Assembly (NCBI RefSeq): GCF_036781485.1
Contig: NZ_DAIQAX010000001.1
Location: 18,647-35,247, forward strand
DNA: 16,601 nucleotides
Origin: Thermocrinis sp.
GTDB lineage: Bacteria > Aquificota > Aquificia > Aquificales > Aquificaceae
Reading direction: 5' to 3'
In this document: piece after piece, positions 6,010-13,110 of the stretch
Position numbering within the stretch: position 1 is the stretch's first letter
How the letters are laid out: each line of letters opens with the position of its first letter
Notes under the pieces: generated by a model
The model's input: the letters and a program-made list of their open reading frames with translations, nothing else
Database searches by the model: none
Told to the model about the DNA's origin: nothing
Position numbers and translations under genes: made by a program

Positions 6010-7435
6010 CTATGTTAAATATAACCATCTTTACTTCCGTATAGTCTTCTATGGCGTATTTTGGTCCTTCTCTACCCACGCCTGAGAACTTCACACCTCC
6101 GTATGGCATGTGGTCTGCTCTAAAGTTAGGACCCTCGTTTATCAGCACCCCACCAGCCTTTATTCCATTTATAAATTTCCAAGCAGTGTCCAAGTCCCTT
6201 GTAAATACCCCTACCTGCAAACCGTAATCTGAATCATTTACCATGTTAATAGCCTCCTCAACGCTACTGTATGGATTTACCACCACCACGGGAGCAAAGG
6301 CCTCTTCTCTGAAGAGTTTCGCATGCGGTGGCACCAAGCTAACTACGGTTGGAACCAACACAGAAGATACCCTATCACCACAGAACACTCCTCCAGTAAT
6401 CAGCTTTGACCCATGCTGCAACGCTTCGTCTATCCAACTTTGGATCCTTTCCACCTCGCTTATGGATATCATGGGACCCACGTCTGTACTCTCATCCATT
6501 GGATCCCCGACCTTTAAACTTTCCACCTCAGAAGAAAGCTTTTCTAAAAACTCCTCAAATATAGACTCATGCACAAAGACCCTTTGGACAGATATACAAA
6601 CCTGCCCCGCTATGGCATAGCCTCCCTGCACTGTCTTTTGCACCGCCCTTTCAATGTCAGCGTCTTTATGAACTACTATCGCTGAGTTTGAACCAAGCTC
6701 AAGAACCAGCTTTTTTATACCACACTGCTTAGCTATTATCTCTCCTACTTTTCTGCTTCCTGTAAAGGAAACTACCCTCACGTCGGGATGTGTGGTTATG
6801 ACCTTACCTACATCTCCGAACCCTGGGAGCACGGATATGGCAAAGGGTGGAAAACCTGCTTCTAAAAGCAGTTCTCCCAGCATCAAAGGTGTAAGGGGTG
6901 TTCTTTCTGATGGTTTTAATATAACCGCATTCCCAGAAGCTAAGGCTGGAGCAACCTTATGCATGGAAAGATTCAAAGGAAAGTTAAAGGGTGTTATGGC
7001 ACTTACTATTCCCACAGGCTCCCTTACATAAAATCCAAACTTTCCCTTTCCGTTAGGATGGGCAGCTATGGGAATTACTTCTCCGCCAATCCTTCTTGCC
7101 TCTTCAGCAGAAAAGAGCAAAGTCTGTATTGCCCTTTGAACTTCCGTTCTTGCCTCCCTTATAGTTTTCCCAACCTCTAAAACCAAAGTCTTTGCAAACT
7201 CTTCGCTTCTCTTCTGAAGAAGCTCTGCCGCCCTCATCAAAAAGGCATACCTTTCGTAAGGAGTAAGCTTTGCCATTTCCTTTGCTCCCTGCTGTGCAAT
7301 CTCAACGGCCTGCAGGGCTTGCTCTTCAGTGGCAAAGTGCACCCTTGCAACAGTCTCCTGAGTGTATGGATACTTAACTTCTACTATGTTGTTTGTTTTG
7401 ACCTTTTGACCGCCAAGTATGAGTTCCTTTTCCAT
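6002..7435 (-). CDS. NAD(P)-dependent aldehyde dehydrogenase
   Basis: 477 residues from ATG 7435, a full-length member of the aldehyde dehydrogenase superfamily. Visible catalytic features are TPFNFPLN with oxyanion Asn151, cofactor Lys174 in VILKPSERTP, SFTGSRKVGE (cofactor loop), general base Glu246 in LELGSN (most relatives have ELGGN) and nucleophile Cys280 in GQVCISVQR. It resembles the group annotated as lactaldehyde or non-phosphorylating glyceraldehyde-3-phosphate dehydrogenases; the substrate cannot be decided. Immediately upstream is a class II aldolase, whose products always include an aldehyde, so oxidation of that aldehyde is the likely job. A TTG at 7465 would add ten residues but lies inside the aldolase gene with no ribosome binding site. 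ATG 7435 starts 7 nt after the aldolase stop. Confidence 0.88.
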   Translation of the reverse strand: MEKELILGGQKVKTNNIVEVKYPYTQETVARVHFATEEQALQAVEIAQQGAKEMAKLTPYERYAFLMRAAELLQKRSEEFAKTLVLEVGKTIREARTEVQRAIQTLLFSAEEARRIGGEVIPIAAHPNGKGKFGFYVREPVGIVSAITPFNFPLNLSMHKVAPALASGNAVILKPSERTPLTPLMLGELLLEAGFPPFAISVLPGFGDVGKVITTHPDVRVVSFTGSRKVGEIIAKQCGIKKLVLELGSNSAIVVHKDADIERAVQKTVQGGYAIAGQVCISVQRVFVHESIFEEFLEKLSSEVESLKVGDPMDESTDVGPMISISEVERIQSWIDEALQHGSKLITGGVFCGDRVSSVLVPTVVSLVPPHAKLFREEAFAPVVVVNPYSSVEEAINMVNDSDYGLQVGVFTRDLDTAWKFINGIKAGGVLINEGPNFRADHMPYGGVKFSGVGREGPKYAIEDYTEVKMVIFNIDG

Positions 7436-7442
7436 ACGAAAA

Positions 7443-8012
7443 TTATAATGTAGTGCCTCTTTCAATCAAATTGATGTTCCATAAATATCTGCAGGACCTT
7501 TCGAGCACGGAAATTAGACTGTAAGCCTGCGTGAGAGTTTGAGCCGCGCTAAAAACTCCGTGGTTTTTCACTACCAAAATCTTAGACGTTTTTAATCCCT
7601 GCGCCACTGCTCCGGCAAGTTCTTCGCTACCGGAGGGATAGTCTGGAATAACCTCCACCGCACCTAAGATGGCTTTGCCCTCTGAGTCTTTTGGTTCTAT
7701 TCTGGAGTAGTAATTTGAAAGAAAAACTGTATAGAGGGGATGGGCATGGACTACCGCTTTGTGAGAAGTCTGTAGGTAGATTTCTCTATGCACTATCCAC
7801 TCAGAAGATGCCCTGTCTTCAAGTGTATGTTTTTGATAAAGCTGTAGCTCAATTAAGTCTTCAAAGCTTAAGTTCCCAAGGTGGGAGCCAGTTCTTGTTA
7901 TTATAGCCCTATCCCTCAGCCTTACAGAAAGGTTGCCCGCCCTTGCATCCACCAAGCCTTCTTTGTACAACAACTCCCCTATCTTTACCAACTTTGCCTT
8001 GTAGTAAAACAC
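7443..8012 (-). CDS. Class II aldolase/adducin family protein (fuculose-phosphate aldolase type)
   Basis: 189 residues from GTG 8012. It has the class II aldolase layout: GNLSVR (phosphate site), TRTGSHLGNL, SSEW with catalytic Glu71, zinc ligands His89 and His91 in HAHP, and His151 in KNHG. Family enzymes cleave a ketose-1-phosphate to dihydroxyacetone phosphate and an aldehyde; candidates are L-fuculose-1-phosphate (giving lactaldehyde) and 5-deoxy- or 5-methylthio-ribulose-1-phosphate (giving acetaldehyde or methylthioacetaldehyde). The next gene is an aldehyde dehydrogenase. MtnB dehydratases share this fold, but the SSEW glutamate favours an aldolase. The frame extends to ATG 8036, yet a TATAAT at 8025-8020 (minus strand) would put the transcript start near 8013, so GTG 8012 fits a leaderless mRNA. 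Confidence 0.82.
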   Translation of the reverse strand: MFYYKAKLVKIGELLYKEGLVDARAGNLSVRLRDRAIITRTGSHLGNLSFEDLIELQLYQKHTLEDRASSEWIVHREIYLQTSHKAVVHAHPLYTVFLSNYYSRIEPKDSEGKAILGAVEVIPDYPSGSEELAGAVAQGLKTSKILVVKNHGVFSAAQTLTQAYSLISVLERSCRYLWNINLIERGTTL

Positions 8013-8072
8013 TGATGAAATTATAACATTAAGCATTGAACGAAAGCTTTTTTAGAATATTATTTTTTTGCT
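8013..8072. promoter_or_regulatory. Divergent promoter region for the aldolase operon and tatD-radical SAM gene
   Basis: On the minus strand, TATAAT at 8025-8020 lies 7 nt before GTG 8012. On the plus strand, overlapping -10-like hexamers TAGAAT (8053-8058) and TATTAT (8058-8063) lie 9-14 nt before ATG 8073, with no Shine-Dalgarno (tttttttgct). Both transcripts would be leaderless or nearly so. No operator-like repeat is evident. Confidence 0.45.
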
Positions 8073-9437
8073 ATGATAGACACGCACTGCCATTTAGATT
8101 TGTTGAAGAAGGAAGATTACGAAGAGACCATAAGGGATAGCTCGTTGGAATACCTGATAACCATCGGCTACGATAGGAAGACCGTTGAAAATGCCCTTAG
8201 GATATCAAATCAAGTGGATAAAGTATATTGTGCAATAGGCTTTCATCCACACGAAGCGGATAAGGTCAAAGACCAAGACCTTGAATGGCTCAAAAACTTA
8301 GCGGCCAATCATCCAAAGGTTAAGGCTTTGGGTGAGATGGGCTTGGATTTTTACAAAGACTATTCAGATAGAAAAAGGCAAGAAGATGTTTTTAGAAAAC
8401 AGATCCAAATAGCAAGGGAGTTGGGCCTTCCTATAGTGGTTCATTCAAGAGACGCAGAGGAAGAAACTTACAGAATACTAAAGGAAGAGAAAGCTTACGA
8501 AGTGGGCGGAGTTATGCACTGCTTTACTGGAAGCTACGAATTCATGAAAAAGTGCGTAGACCTTGGCTTTTACATATCTTACTCTGGCATCATCACCTAT
8601 CCCAACGCCCACTCACTCAGAGAAGTGGTCAAGAGAACGCCAACACAGAGAGTGCTCATAGAAACCGATAGCCCTTTCCTTGCACCGCAACCAGTAAGAG
8701 GGAAGCCAAATAAACCCTCTTACATTTGGTACGTTGCAGAAACTTTAGCTCAGATCATACCCAACACTAACTTGGAAGACGTAGACCGTATGACCTCTGA
8801 AAATGCAAAGCTCATCTTTAACATAGGCAATAACGAAAAAAAAGAGTCTATAACATACGTCATAAATAACAAGCTATACATCAACCTTACGAACAAGTGT
8901 AACCTTCACTGTGTGTTTTGCCAAAGGGAAAGAGAGAGAAATTTCATGGTAAAAGGCTATTGGGTTTGGGTTTCCAGAGATCCCTCTGTGGAAGAGGTAA
9001 TAAGAGAAATAGGAGATCCAAAGAAATACGACGAGATAGTGTTCTGTGGTTATGGAGAGCCTACTCTAAGGTTCTCTGCATTGAAAGAGATAGCAAGTTG
9101 GGTAAAATCGCAGGGCGGTAAAGTGAGAGTGGATACCAACGGCCTTTTATTTACCTTCATGCCAAAAGACAGCTTAAAACAGCTGAAAGGCTTGGTGGAC
9201 GTTTGGTCTGTGAGCTTGAACGCTCCTGACAAAGAAACCTACAACAAAGTATGCAAACCAGCACAACCCAATGCCTTTGAAACGGTAATAGAATTTATAA
9301 AGGAGGCTAAGAAGCTGGGCTTTGAAGTAATCGCCACTGCGGTGGATTTTCCAGGTGTTGATATGAAAAAGACAGAGGAGCTTGCCAAAAGTTTAGGTGC
9401 TAAGTGGAGGGCAAGAATATACGAGTCTATTGGATGA
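8073..9437 (+). CDS. tatD: TatD-family metal-dependent nuclease fused to a radical SAM domain
   Basis: 454 residues in two domains. Residues 1-255 are a complete TatD nuclease with metal ligands His5 and His7 in THCHLD, the Glu in ALGEMGLDFY, His in VVHSRD, His in VMHCFTGS and Asp in ETDSPFLAP. TatD proteins are Mg-dependent 3'-5' nucleases linked to DNA repair and turnover. From about 262 a short radical SAM domain follows: cluster motif CNLHCVFC (Cys276, Cys280, Cys283, CxxxCxxC), the SAM-binding FCGYGEPTLR and later VDTNGL and WSVSLNAPD. A radical SAM protein known as TatD-associated occurs next to tatD in many bacteria; here the two are one chain with no internal stop or frameshift. The radical SAM substrate is unknown. 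There is no Shine-Dalgarno; the mRNA is probably nearly leaderless. Confidence 0.9.
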   Translation: MIDTHCHLDLLKKEDYEETIRDSSLEYLITIGYDRKTVENALRISNQVDKVYCAIGFHPHEADKVKDQDLEWLKNLAANHPKVKALGEMGLDFYKDYSDRKRQEDVFRKQIQIARELGLPIVVHSRDAEEETYRILKEEKAYEVGGVMHCFTGSYEFMKKCVDLGFYISYSGIITYPNAHSLREVVKRTPTQRVLIETDSPFLAPQPVRGKPNKPSYIWYVAETLAQIIPNTNLEDVDRMTSENAKLIFNIGNNEKKESITYVINNKLYINLTNKCNLHCVFCQRERERNFMVKGYWVWVSRDPSVEEVIREIGDPKKYDEIVFCGYGEPTLRFSALKEIASWVKSQGGKVRVDTNGLLFTFMPKDSLKQLKGLVDVWSVSLNAPDKETYNKVCKPAQPNAFETVIEFIKEAKKLGFEVIATAVDFPGVDMKKTEELAKSLGAKWRARIYESIG

Positions 9438-9446
9438 GTTTTTGAT

Positions 9447-9470
9447 TATAATAGACCTTCAAGGAGGGTA
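9447..9470 (+). promoter_or_regulatory. -10 box and Shine-Dalgarno of the decayed 9474 gene
   Basis: TATAAT (9447-9452) follows the tatD stop by 9 nt, and AAGGAGGG (9461-9468) precedes ATG 9474 by 5 nt. This is one of the few strong Shine-Dalgarno sequences here, suggesting the gene was well translated before it decayed. No -35 is clear. Confidence 0.5.
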
Positions 9471-9473
9471 ATA

Positions 9474-9900
9474 ATGGTTGATCCAGATATACTGCTTCTT
9501 GCCATAGTTAATATGTCAGAGGGTGTTAAGGCTCTTATAGGGGACAAGGGAGCTAAGGCGGTTCTTAGGTATGCGGGAAGGCAGTCTAGACCAAAGCTAC
9601 TTGAAAGCTTAATTGGACATTTCCCAGAAGTGCTTGATAAGGAAGAAGCTTTAAGAAGGGCGTGCATTATACTAGAAAACTTGGGATTTGCGAAGGTTAT
9701 AAGTAAAGAAGATGGGAAAATCGTAATATAAGAAGACATATTTACCGATGCCATAGTAGGGGGGAACGTGGCAGATTCTCCCATAATATATTTTTTTTGC
9801 AGGGCTCATAGAAGGTTTTGTTTCTTTCATGAGCGATCAAAAGCCAACCCTAATACCAGAAACTGTAGAAAGGGGGAAAATCGTTTATAAATACTCATAG
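9474..9900 (+). pseudogene. Decayed conserved-looking gene of unknown function (one stop codon, one frameshift)
   Basis: The first open segment gives 85 residues (MVDPDILLLAIVNMSEG to DGKIVI) and stops at TAA 9729-9731. Reading continues sensibly in the same frame after that stop (EDIFTDAIVGGNVADSPIIY) to a run of eight T (9791-9798). Dropping one T restores an open frame, YFFAGLIEGFVSFMSDQKP, ending KIVYKYS at TAG 9898-9900. The restored product would be about 141 residues. I do not recognise the family; the parts look like a soluble alpha/beta protein. The DNA on both sides of each lesion keeps protein-like codon use, so the decay is recent or the two lesions are sequencing errors. If only the first part is made, it is an 85-residue protein. 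The 3' end overlaps the convergent phosphatase gene by 6 nt. Confidence 0.7.
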
Positions 9901-10503
9901 TTTTAAATGGCAAAGGCTGTTTAGCAAGCGCAGATGGAATCTCTCTCCGTCAAATTCCAAAAGGCTTATCCCTGTATTGTCCATGTGAATATTCCATAAG
10001 TTATTCAGGCTCAATCCAACAGTCAGGCATATGATAGCATGCAAGGTGCCACCATGAGCTACCACACACAGCCTTTCCTGTGATAAGTTGATAAGGTCTT
10101 TCAAAAAGTGTTTAACTCTGTTTTCAAACTCCCCCATGTTCTCTTGCGTTGGCAAAGGATGAGTTACTGGATCTTTTAACCAGTTTAAGAAGGTGTCTCT
10201 ATTCTCTTCTACCAAAGTCCAAAAGTGCCTACCCTCAAAGACACCAAAGGACATCTCTCTTATTCTCTCGTCAATCTGAAGAGGAATTTGAAGAAGGTCG
10301 CTTATGGTCTGTGCAGTTTTGTATGCCCTTCTTTGGGGAGAGCTGATTATTAGCTGTATTCCCTTGTCTTTTAGAAACTCTGCGCACATTCTTGCTTGAA
10401 CAAAACCTAAAGGAGTTAGGTCGCTATCGAGCCTACCTTGAAAGATTCCCTTTTCGTTAAATTCACTTTGGGCGTGTCTAACAAGATATATGAGCTTTTT
10501 CAT
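9895..10503 (-). CDS. Histidine phosphatase (dPGM-like) family protein, possible phosphoserine phosphatase
   Basis: 202 residues. It starts KKLIYLVRHAQSEFN with the phosphohistidine motif RHAQSE (Arg9, His10), Arg58 in SSPQRRAYKTA, proton-donor Glu83 in REMSFGVFEG and the second His150 in VAHGG. The superfamily includes cofactor-dependent phosphoglycerate mutases, alpha-ribazole phosphatases and the metal-independent phosphoserine phosphatases (PspA/PspB) described in Hydrogenobacter thermophilus. The C-terminus LRLLNSLCHL resembles the tail I recall for PspA, so serine synthesis is a possible role but not established here. ATG 10503 is preceded by GAGGG, 7 nt away, which lies inside the 3' arm of the SRP RNA just upstream, so the gene is probably transcribed with it. 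A TTG one codon upstream (10506) is less likely. Confidence 0.85.
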   Translation of the reverse strand: MKKLIYLVRHAQSEFNEKGIFQGRLDSDLTPLGFVQARMCAEFLKDKGIQLIISSPQRRAYKTAQTISDLLQIPLQIDERIREMSFGVFEGRHFWTLVEENRDTFLNWLKDPVTHPLPTQENMGEFENRVKHFLKDLINLSQERLCVVAHGGTLHAIICLTVGLSLNNLWNIHMDNTGISLLEFDGERFHLRLLNSLCHLKL

Positions 10504-10510
10504 CAAAAGT

Positions 10511-10587
10511 CCCTCGCACCCGGAACGGCAGGCTTACCGTTGCTCCCTCTCGGGCCTGGCGGGGTTCACCCTGTCCCGTTGCGAGGG
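10511..10587 (-). ncRNA. ffs: Signal recognition particle RNA, small bacterial (4.5S) type
   Basis: Read on the minus strand, the ends CCCTCGCA (10587-10580) and TGCGAGGG (10518-10511) pair perfectly over 8 bp. In between lies the highly conserved SRP core: GTGAACCCCGCCAGGCCC, a GAGA tetraloop, then GGGAGCAACGGTAAGC. This matches the domain IV consensus 'CAGGYCCGGAAGGRAGCA' that binds the Ffh M domain. About 77 nt, GC-rich in an otherwise AT-rich surrounding. A TATAAT on the minus strand (10601-10596) ends 8 nt before the 5' end. The RNA with Ffh targets nascent membrane proteins to the translocon. The 3' end may be processed from a transcript continuing into the phosphatase gene. Confidence 0.92.
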
Positions 10588-10589
10588 TA

Positions 10590-10603
10590 TTTATAATTAT
10601 AAA
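10590..10603. promoter_or_regulatory. Symmetric bidirectional -10 region between SRP RNA and metG
   Basis: TTTATAATTATAAA is a perfect 14-bp palindrome. It contains TATAAT on the plus strand (10592-10597) and TATAAT on the minus strand (10601-10596), overlapping by 2 bp. The minus box is correctly placed for the SRP RNA 5' end at about 10587; the plus box would start transcription about 10604, within 6 nt of the metG ATGs. Confidence 0.6.
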
Positions 10604-10606
10604 GCC

Positions 10607-12082
10607 ATGATGAAGTTCTATGTCACAACACCAATATACTATGTTAACGATGTTCCGCACGTAGGTCATGCATACACGACCATAGCAGCGGATGCCATAG
10701 CACGCTTTTACAGGCTCAGAGGTTATGATGTTTTCTTCCTAACTGGAACGGACGAGCACGGTCTAAAGATACAGAAATCAGCGGAGGAAAAGGGATTATC
10801 CCCAAAAGAGCTGGCAGATCTAAACTCAGAGAACTTCAAAAGGCTATGGGAATTTCTCAACATAAGCTACGACCACTTTATCCGCACTACAGATCCTTAT
10901 CACGTCAAGCTTGCACAAGAGGTGTTTGTAAAGAGCTACGAGGCGGGAGACATCTACTTAGGAGAATACGAAGGTTGGTATTGTGTTGGATGTGAGGAAT
11001 TCAAGTCAGAAAGCGAGCTTTTGGAAGGAAACAGGTGTCCGATACATCTAAAGCCCTGCGAATACTTAAAAGAGCCTTCTTACTTTTTTAAGCTTTCCAA
11101 GTATCAAAAGGCTATAGAAGAGCTGTTAGAGAAAGAGTCCAATTTTGTGCTTCCTTCCTACAGGAAAAATGAGGTTCTCAGCTTTTTAAAGCAGGGCCTA
11201 AAGGATCTTTCGGTTACTAGGCCAAAAAGTAGGGTAAGGTGGGGCATTCCCGTGCCCTTTGACCAAGAGCACACCATATACGTCTGGTTTGATGCTCTTT
11301 TTAACTATCTTTCGGCGGTGTATGAAAGGATGGAATTTTGGCCACCAGATCTTCATTTGGTAGGAAAGGACATACTAAGATTTCATGCGATCTATTGGCC
11401 AGCCTTTCTGATTTCCGTAGGATACGAGCTGCCAAGAACCATATTTGCCCACGGCTGGTGGAAGGTAGAAGGTCAGAAGATGTCCAAATCCTTGGGTAAT
11501 GTAATAAGTCCCTACGATCTGGTAGAAGAATACGGTTTGGACGAGATAAGGTATTTCCTTTTAAGGGAAGTGCCCTTCGGGCAAGATGGGGATATAACAA
11601 AGGAAGCTTTAAAAAACCGAATAGTTGGAGAGCTCTCCAACGAAATAGGCAACCTCTACAGCAGGGTTTTGGCTATGGCTGTCAAACACTTAGGAGGAAG
11701 GGTTGCGGGTGATAAAGATCCGGAGTACCTCAGCTTTTGCACCGATGTTGTAGAAAGCTACGAGAGGTTTATGAGGGAGATAGACTTTTACCATGCGTTG
11801 GAGGAAGTTCTTAGGCTTTCCTCCTTTTTGAACAAATACGTAGATAGCAAAGCACCCTGGAACCTGGCAAAGACTGACGAGGAAGCCCTTAAAAAAGTTT
11901 TATACACTTTGATGGATGGGCTTTTTGTAATAGCCTACCTTCTAAATCCTTTTATGCCCACAAAAACAGCGCTCGTGTTTGAAAACTTCCAAATTGAAAA
12001 GTTACCAAAGGAGATTAAACCATACACATTCAGCTCCTACTTTACAAAGGGTAAGCTTATACTTTTTCCTAAGAGAGCATGA
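10607..12082 (+). CDS. metG: Methionyl-tRNA synthetase, catalytic chain without C-terminal domain
   Basis: 491 residues, charging tRNA-Met with methionine. Visible are the class I signatures HVGH (18-21, HIGH) and KMSKS (291-295), FLTGTDEHG (44-52), and a single zinc knuckle Cys126-x2-Cys129 with Cys144-x2-His147, as in the Thermus-type enzyme. The anticodon-binding helical domain follows (YSRVLAMAVKHLGG, then APWNLAKTD). The protein ends at KLILFPKRA, so the C-terminal OB-fold dimerisation/tRNA-binding domain is missing; in Aquifex this domain is a separate beta subunit, and the same may hold here, encoded elsewhere. Start choice: two adjacent ATGs (10607, 10610) follow the bidirectional promoter directly, without a Shine-Dalgarno. 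The frame is open further upstream only through the SRP RNA. It overlaps thiO by ATGA. Confidence 0.95.
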   Translation: MMKFYVTTPIYYVNDVPHVGHAYTTIAADAIARFYRLRGYDVFFLTGTDEHGLKIQKSAEEKGLSPKELADLNSENFKRLWEFLNISYDHFIRTTDPYHVKLAQEVFVKSYEAGDIYLGEYEGWYCVGCEEFKSESELLEGNRCPIHLKPCEYLKEPSYFFKLSKYQKAIEELLEKESNFVLPSYRKNEVLSFLKQGLKDLSVTRPKSRVRWGIPVPFDQEHTIYVWFDALFNYLSAVYERMEFWPPDLHLVGKDILRFHAIYWPAFLISVGYELPRTIFAHGWWKVEGQKMSKSLGNVISPYDLVEEYGLDEIRYFLLREVPFGQDGDITKEALKNRIVGELSNEIGNLYSRVLAMAVKHLGGRVAGDKDPEYLSFCTDVVESYERFMREIDFYHALEEVLRLSSFLNKYVDSKAPWNLAKTDEEALKKVLYTLMDGLFVIAYLLNPFMPTKTALVFENFQIEKLPKEIKPYTFSSYFTKGKLILFPKRA

Positions 12083-13110
12083 AGGTAGCTATAGTAGGCA
12101 GTGGAGTTATAGGGCTCAGCACTGCGCTTTACCTTGCTTTAGAGGGTTTCAGAACAAAGATAATAACAAGAAACCCTCAGGAAGCAACCTCTTGGGTTGC
12201 AGGCGGTATGCTAGCTCCCTTCTCAGAGGGCTTGGAGGGAGAGCTCTTTAAATTTTCTTATGAAAGCCTCAAGATGTTCCCAGAATACATAAAGCTCGTA
12301 GAAGAGGTTTCAAGGCTGAAAATAGACTATTGGAACGATGGAATGCTTAGAGTTGTTCTAAAGGGGGAGGAAGAACTCTTAAGAAGGGCTGAGCAATACA
12401 GAGCAAGAGGCTATTCTGTGGAGTTTCTTGAAAAGATGGACTATCATTCTGAGGAGGTGGTTTCAGTAATAAGATATGGAGAAGAAGGATGGGTAGACAC
12501 GGAGAATTTGATGGATGCTCTACTTTTGGCTATGGAAAGGTTGGGAGTGGAAATTCAAATAGACGAGATCGGAAAGGTAGATTTCAAGGACGGAAGAGTT
12601 AATTATCTAAAGGGCATAAAAGACAGCTACACCGCAGACTACTACGTTTTTTGCACGGGAGCTTGGACCAAAGAGCTCTTTGACGTGCCAGTGTATCCCA
12701 TAAAGGGCCAGGCTATAAAAGTGAGAGCCAAACCCGTTGATGTAGTTAATTATTCCACCATTTCTTACATCATTCCAAGAAGCAGACACACTTACATAGG
12801 TGCCACTTCAGAAGATGTGGCCTTTTTGGGGGGGAACACGGTGAGTGGGTTAAACTATCTGTGCAGTAATGCAATAAGAGTAGTTCCATCTCTTGCAAAA
12901 GCTGAAGTTATATCTACCCTTTACGGTTTTAGACCAGCCACACCTGACGAAAAACCCATCTTCATGGCAGGAGAGAACTACTGCTTGCTTTCTGGACATT
13001 ACAGAAATGGCATACTTCACGCACCCATTACTGCAAACATTGCTAAATCCTTGATAAAAGACGAAGTTAGATCTGCGTATTTTGAATACTTTTCCCAGGA
13101 AAGGTTTTAA
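12079..13110 (+). CDS. thiO: Glycine oxidase ThiO (FAD-dependent amine oxidase)
   Basis: 343 residues. The N-terminal Rossmann motif GSGVIG (7-12) and the following VAGGMLAPFSE identify the DAO/glycine oxidase FAD family. The C-terminal SGHYRNGILHAPITA segment is characteristic of ThiO, which oxidises glycine to iminoglycine for building the thiamine thiazole ring in the cytosol. Other members, such as sarcosine or D-amino-acid oxidases, lack that GHxRNGI form. The GFRPATPDEKP segment further supports this. The ATG overlaps the metG stop (ATGA, 12079-12082), so the two are translationally coupled, although their functions are unrelated. The enzyme needs oxygen, which fits a microaerophile or aerobe. 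No other thiamine genes lie in the window. Confidence 0.88.
   Translation: MKVAIVGSGVIGLSTALYLALEGFRTKIITRNPQEATSWVAGGMLAPFSEGLEGELFKFSYESLKMFPEYIKLVEEVSRLKIDYWNDGMLRVVLKGEEELLRRAEQYRARGYSVEFLEKMDYHSEEVVSVIRYGEEGWVDTENLMDALLLAMERLGVEIQIDEIGKVDFKDGRVNYLKGIKDSYTADYYVFCTGAWTKELFDVPVYPIKGQAIKVRAKPVDVVNYSTISYIIPRSRHTYIGATSEDVAFLGGNTVSGLNYLCSNAIRVVPSLAKAEVISTLYGFRPATPDEKPIFMAGENYCLLSGHYRNGILHAPITANIAKSLIKDEVRSAYFEYFSQERF

Noticed and set aside
6243..6620. 125-codon open frame antisense to the aldehyde dehydrogenase gene
   Set aside because: Ser/Thr-rich translation typical of the reverse complement of a conserved gene, with no motif and no promoter or ribosome binding site.
7436..7465. TTG start at 7465 for the aldehyde dehydrogenase
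   Set aside because: It lies within the aldolase coding region, has no ribosome binding site, and adds residues that only translate the aldolase 3' end in another frame.
8013..8036. ATG 8036 as start of the class II aldolase
   Set aside because: A good TATAAT lies downstream of this ATG, so the transcript would not contain it. The eight extra residues are not part of the conserved fold. It remains possible if another promoter exists.
9729..9731. TAA as a programmed recoding (selenocysteine/pyrrolysine-like) site
   Set aside because: TAA is not a known recoded codon of this type, no SECIS-like hairpin was seen, and a second lesion (frameshift) lies 60 nt further on; decay or sequence error is simpler.
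10490..10606. Upstream extension of metG to 10490
   Set aside because: This stretch is the SRP RNA gene on the other strand, and the translated residues do not belong to MetRS, which begins at KFYVTTPIYYVND.
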